A DNA stretch of 37,656 bases from a virus. Numbering within the stretch: position 1 is the first letter of the stretch; each line of letters starts with the position of its first letter. Where the stretch lies: the IMG/VR virus record IMGVR_UViG_3300045996_001255, positions 1 through 37,656 of that record; one strand, 5' to 3'. This document shows positions 37,372 to 37,656 of this stretch, one piece after another. Below the pieces are notes generated by a model. The model was not told where the DNA came from and did no database searches. It saw nothing but the letters and a program-made list of their open reading frames with translations. The translations under genes and the position numbers were made by a program.

Positions 37372-37556
37372 TTGTCCTTCAGGGCACGGATTTCACGGGC
37401 GGCGACGCCTGGGCTGATCAGGAAGGCAAACTTGCCTCCCAGCGCTTCGATGCGGGATGCCGCCTCTTCAAGCCCCAGGCTCCGGCCGACCAGTACTGCC
37501 TTCGCACGTTCGGTAACGAGGAAGGCCGCCAGGTCTTCGTGGGGGTTCTCGCTCAT
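37368..37556 (-). CDS. Hypothetical protein (62 residues)
   Basis: MSENPHEDLAAFLVTERAKA, then GRSLGLEEAASRIEALGGKF. ATG 37556 overlaps the stop of the partial gene at the right edge (ATGA), which fixes the start over the longer open frame. No family recognised. Confidence 0.7.
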   Translation of the reverse strand: MSENPHEDLAAFLVTERAKAVLVGRSLGLEEAASRIEALGGKFAFLISPGVAAREIRALKDK

Positions 37557-37656
37557 AACCAGTCCTCCTCGTCCCACCCATCGGACTCGATCGGGTCGCA
37601 GTCTCCCGAGCTGTGCTGGATCGAGATCCGATCCGCCTCCAGCTCGATCAGGTTGT
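37553..37656 (-). CDS. Partial acidic protein, start beyond right edge
   Basis: The last 33 codons plus stop of a gene entering from the right edge. The visible C-terminus is strongly acidic (SGDCDPIESDGWDEEDWL). The ATGA overlap with the next gene supports it. Start and total length unknown. Confidence 0.6.
   Translation of the reverse strand, partial: NLIELEADRISIQHSSGDCDPIESDGWDEEDWL

Noticed and set aside
1-37656. CRISPR array or prophage attachment site
   Set aside because: No evenly spaced direct repeats and no integrase, excisionase or tRNA-derived repeat seen.

Overview
The window is a contiguous piece of a high-GC (roughly 60-65%) tailed-phage genome of the N4 type (Schitoviridae). 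Three observations support this. First, the plus strand opens with the 3' part of a giant virion RNA polymerase gene that keeps the T7-like polymerase motifs. Second, the minus strand carries a two-subunit T7-like RNA polymerase (RNAP1 and RNAP2). Third, the N4 early/middle gene order is recognisable when read right to left: RNAP1, RNAP2, Ig-like decoration protein, MoxR-type AAA ATPase, VWA-like metallopeptidase, Dda/RecD-type helicase, family A DNA polymerase, PD-(D/E)XK nuclease, helicase-primase, RecA-like ATPase, ssDNA-binding protein, and then the oppositely oriented virion polymerase. The host is not identifiable. High GC and a secreted protein of a type I associate with alphaproteobacteria suggest a high-GC proteobacterium; this is inference.

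Layout. 1-7713 (+): C-terminal two thirds or so of the virion RNA polymerase, with a zincin-like HExxH module after the polymerase core. 7736-7763: bidirectional terminator. 7802-20013 (-): replication and recombination block. 20014-20384: divergent regulatory region. 20385-22305 (+): two virion/adhesin-like genes inserted in the opposite orientation. 22306-28579 (-): nucleotide metabolism (ThyX, dCTP deaminase), the VWA metallopeptidase and many small accessory genes. 28610-30602 (-): a densely packed cassette of tiny genes joined by 4-nt start/stop overlaps. 30696-33551 (-): MoxR ATPase and several DNA-binding-like proteins (ribbon-helix-helix, stand-alone LuxR HTH). 33571-34151 (-): decoration protein as its own hairpin-bounded unit. 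34189-37656 (-): the split RNA polymerase and small early genes running off the right edge.

How it works together (family knowledge plus inference): the virion polymerase enters with the DNA and transcribes early genes, which lie mostly to the right of the window. RNAP1/RNAP2 then transcribe the middle genes, meaning the replication proteins. Helicase, helicase-primase, polymerase, SSB, RecA-like ATPase, RuvC-like resolvase and RecB-like nuclease form a replication/recombination set fed by ThyX and dCTP deaminase. Late expression covers the virion polymerase and structural genes.

Points that deserve attention: a heptamer GAACCAA/TTGGTTC that I count about 20 times in both orientations, including inside genes in several codon frames; two T7-like CCTATAGG cores in long minus-strand leaders; two hairpins with the same GTA loop and similar 3' flanks; and a signal-peptide protein inside the replication block.
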